From contig NZ_RAHX01000001.1 of assembly GCF_003605475.1 (NCBI RefSeq), positions 124,001 through 188,000 of the forward strand: a DNA stretch of 64,000 nt, written 5' to 3'. This DNA is from Aurantiacibacter aquimixticola. GTDB lineage: Bacteria > Pseudomonadota > Alphaproteobacteria > Sphingomonadales > Sphingomonadaceae. The translations under genes and the position numbers were made by a program. Each line of letters opens with the position of its first letter. The first letter of the stretch is position 1. A model generated the notes under the pieces. It worked only from the letters and a program-made list of their open reading frames with translations. It was not told where the DNA came from and did not search any database. Of the stretch, positions 62,545 through 64,000 are shown piece after piece.

Positions 62545-62563
62545 ATTTGCGTATACGTATGCT
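62545..62563. promoter_or_regulatory. Possible LacI operator upstream of the TonB-dependent receptor
   Basis: The sequence ATTTGCGTATACGTATGCT holds the palindromic core ATACGTAT about 145 bp before the receptor ATG. It shares ATACG with the site at 61341-61360. The rest of the 62411-62706 gap shows no other feature except the palindrome at 62448. Confidence 0.5.
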
Positions 62564-62706
62564 CTCTTCCGCGTCGGCAAATATGACAGGTAGATGAATG
62601 CACGCGAGGCGCAGGGTCCGACCTGTCAGCCCGTGAGTTTTGGACGAGGACATAGTTGCTTGGGACCGTATCGGGCCCGGCAGCGCCTGATCGGGGACAC
62701 CACCGT

Positions 62707-64000
62707 ATGACATTCCGCAATACGCTGCGCGCCGGTGCCAGCACCACCGCATTCGCCATCGCCGCCATCGCCCTGCCGGGCATAGCCTTTGCACAGGCCC
62801 AGCCTGTCGAGGTCGAGCAGGATGACGAAGCCAACAATGATGGCGAAGTCGATCCACAGGACGAGAACGTCATCATCGTCTCCGGCTTCCGCGGCGCGCT
62901 TGATGCCGCGATCGACGAAAAGCGCGAAAGCGACCTGATCCTCGAATCCGTTACGGCGGAAGATATCGGCAAGCTGCCCGACGACTCGATCGGCGAAAGC
63001 ATCGCCCGCCTGCCCGGCGTCACCTCGCAGCGCCTGAACGGCCGCGCGAACGTGATCGCCATTCGCGGCCTCGGCCCTGACTTCTCGCAGACGCTTTTGA
63101 ATGGCCGCGAGCAAACCTCTACCGGTGACAACCGCGCCGTCGAGTTCGACCAGTATCCTTCGGAAGTCGTGAACCAGGTCGTGGTCTACAAGAGCCCGTC
63201 CGCCAGCCTCGTGGGCCAGGGCCTCGTCGGCACGATCGACATCCGCACGATTCGTCCGCTTGAAGCGGATGAAAGCGTTCTCGCCATCGGTGCGAAGGGT
63301 TCGTACGCCGATCTCGGCGCACTGAATGCCGGTTCGAACGAATTCGGCTACCGCGTCAATGCCACCTTCGTCGATCAATTCGCAGACGATCGCATCGGCG
63401 TCGCGCTCGCGGCGGCCTATACCAATGAGCCCTACCAGCTGCAGGAATTCAACGCGTGGGGCTATGCCGGAAGCGGGGAGTCCGACAATCCGTTCGTAAT
63501 CGGCGGCAGCAAGAGCTTCGTTACTTCGACCCAGCTGGAGCGGATCGGTGTGAACGGCACGCTGCAGTTCGAAGTCTCGCCTGCCCTGATGCTGACGGTG
63601 GATGGCTTCTATTCCAACTTCGACGATGAATCGACCAAGCGTGGCATTGAGCTTCCGCTTGCCTTCGGTGGCTTCTTCGGCACGACTTTCGACCCCGACA
63701 CGGCGACCACGATCGAGACGCCCTTCGGAGAATTCGCCACTTCCGGCACCTTCGAGAACGTCGAGGGCGTCGTTCGCAACGACATCTTCCAGCGCAGTGC
63801 CGATCTCTATTCGGGCGGCATCAATCTGGCTTGGGATGGCGGCGAAGGCCTGAGTGCTTTCGCGGACTTCGGCTACTCCCGCACCGATCGCAACGAGCTG
63901 AGCCTCGAAAGCTATTCGGGCACCGAGTACAACCGTCTCGAAGGCGCGAACGACACGATCCAGTTCTTCTCTGACGACCAAGGCACGAGCTTCTCGCCGA
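62707..64000 (+). CDS. TonB-dependent receptor, N-terminal part (cut by window edge)
   Basis: The window holds the first 431 residues of an outer-membrane receptor. A signal peptide ends at about residue 30 (ALPGIAFAQA), followed by an acidic linker, a TonB-box-like ENVIIVSGFRG, and the plug domain: ESVTAEDIGKLPDDSIGESI, ARLPGVTSQRLNGR, IRGLGPDFSQTLLNGREQTS, and VVVYKSPSASLVGQGLVGTI. The barrel begins near residue 210. This plug pattern is typical of sugar-type receptors in Sphingomonadales and Caulobacter (MalA-like). Its place beside LacI, MFS and amylase genes suggests maltodextrin uptake. Confidence 0.92.
   Translation, partial: MTFRNTLRAGASTTAFAIAAIALPGIAFAQAQPVEVEQDDEANNDGEVDPQDENVIIVSGFRGALDAAIDEKRESDLILESVTAEDIGKLPDDSIGESIARLPGVTSQRLNGRANVIAIRGLGPDFSQTLLNGREQTSTGDNRAVEFDQYPSEVVNQVVVYKSPSASLVGQGLVGTIDIRTIRPLEADESVLAIGAKGSYADLGALNAGSNEFGYRVNATFVDQFADDRIGVALAAAYTNEPYQLQEFNAWGYAGSGESDNPFVIGGSKSFVTSTQLERIGVNGTLQFEVSPALMLTVDGFYSNFDDESTKRGIELPLAFGGFFGTTFDPDTATTIETPFGEFATSGTFENVEGVVRNDIFQRSADLYSGGINLAWDGGEGLSAFADFGYSRTDRNELSLESYSGTEYNRLEGANDTIQFFSDDQGTSFSP

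Noticed and set aside
62626..63981. A 451-codon open frame on the minus strand opposite the TonB-dependent receptor
   Set aside because: It is the antisense shadow of a strong plus-strand receptor gene.

Overview
The window is about 64 kb of GC-rich, tightly packed bacterial chromosome from an alphaproteobacterium. The best guess is Sphingomonadales, family Erythrobacteraceae (inference from a GcrA-type cell-cycle regulator, a NodT-type outer-membrane lipoprotein, a TonB-dependent maltodextrin-type locus, protein character and codon use). Most genes are ordinary chromosomal genes with short gaps or 1-4 nt start/stop overlaps. There is no prophage, integrase, IS element, CRISPR array or rRNA operon. 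Two tRNA genes are present: Gln(TTG) and Ser(CGA).

Layout. 1-2437: end of an ergothioneine operon (egtB', egtD, DUF5996). 2481-8684: membrane aspartic protease, polysaccharide flippase, tRNA-Gln, YghU-type GST, topoisomerase IB, MDR oxidoreductase, ilvE. 8762-9025: a compact possible small transcript with an extreme Shine-Dalgarno. 9075-12728: two tandem lipoproteins, tlyA, tspO, ubiK, recO. 12823-17554: leuB, a DPM1/GtrA mannosyltransferase, a PMT-family glycosyltransferase, metZ. 17617-25408: two secreted peptidases (S9 and M14), apaG, a LysR regulator, a PPC-repeat protein, sufE. 25433-30359: an expanded phage-shock (psp) locus. 30502-36972: the rimP-nusA-rnpM-infB-thioesterase-rbfA operon. 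37081-41717: tdk, an entericidin-like lipoprotein, a flavodoxin and two AbgT transporters, lying between rbfA and truB-rpsO-pnp (41864-45600). 45668-50170: methyltransferase-like protein, DUF1993, gcrA, ABC-2 permease, hspQ, tRNA-Ser and a decayed glycosyltransferase. 50153-55153: a four-gene MacAB/DevBCA-like exporter and its TetR regulator. 55193-58255: phosphotransferase, SDR and acyl-CoA dehydrogenase, probably acyl-CoA catabolism. 58299-64000: alpha-amylase-like GH13, sugar MFS transporter, LacI regulator and the start of a TonB-dependent receptor, a coherent alpha-glucan uptake locus.

The most unusual feature is the psp locus. A divergent pspF faces a consensus sigma-54 promoter (29214-29230). 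That promoter drives a 51-aa membrane protein, pspA, pspB and pspC, followed without a clear break by seven tandem small genes. Each of the seven encodes one transmembrane helix plus a short coiled coil, six with the signature LERI(V/A)TD...EIExLR, which resembles the C-terminal parts of PspB and PspC. Six are joined by 1-4 nt overlaps. I know of no described function for such an array; it looks like a set of interchangeable PspB/PspC-like membrane adaptors. The second point of interest is the 8762-9025 unit: 5' hairpin, 14-nt perfect match to the 16S anti-Shine-Dalgarno, one or two tiny ORFs and a terminator.
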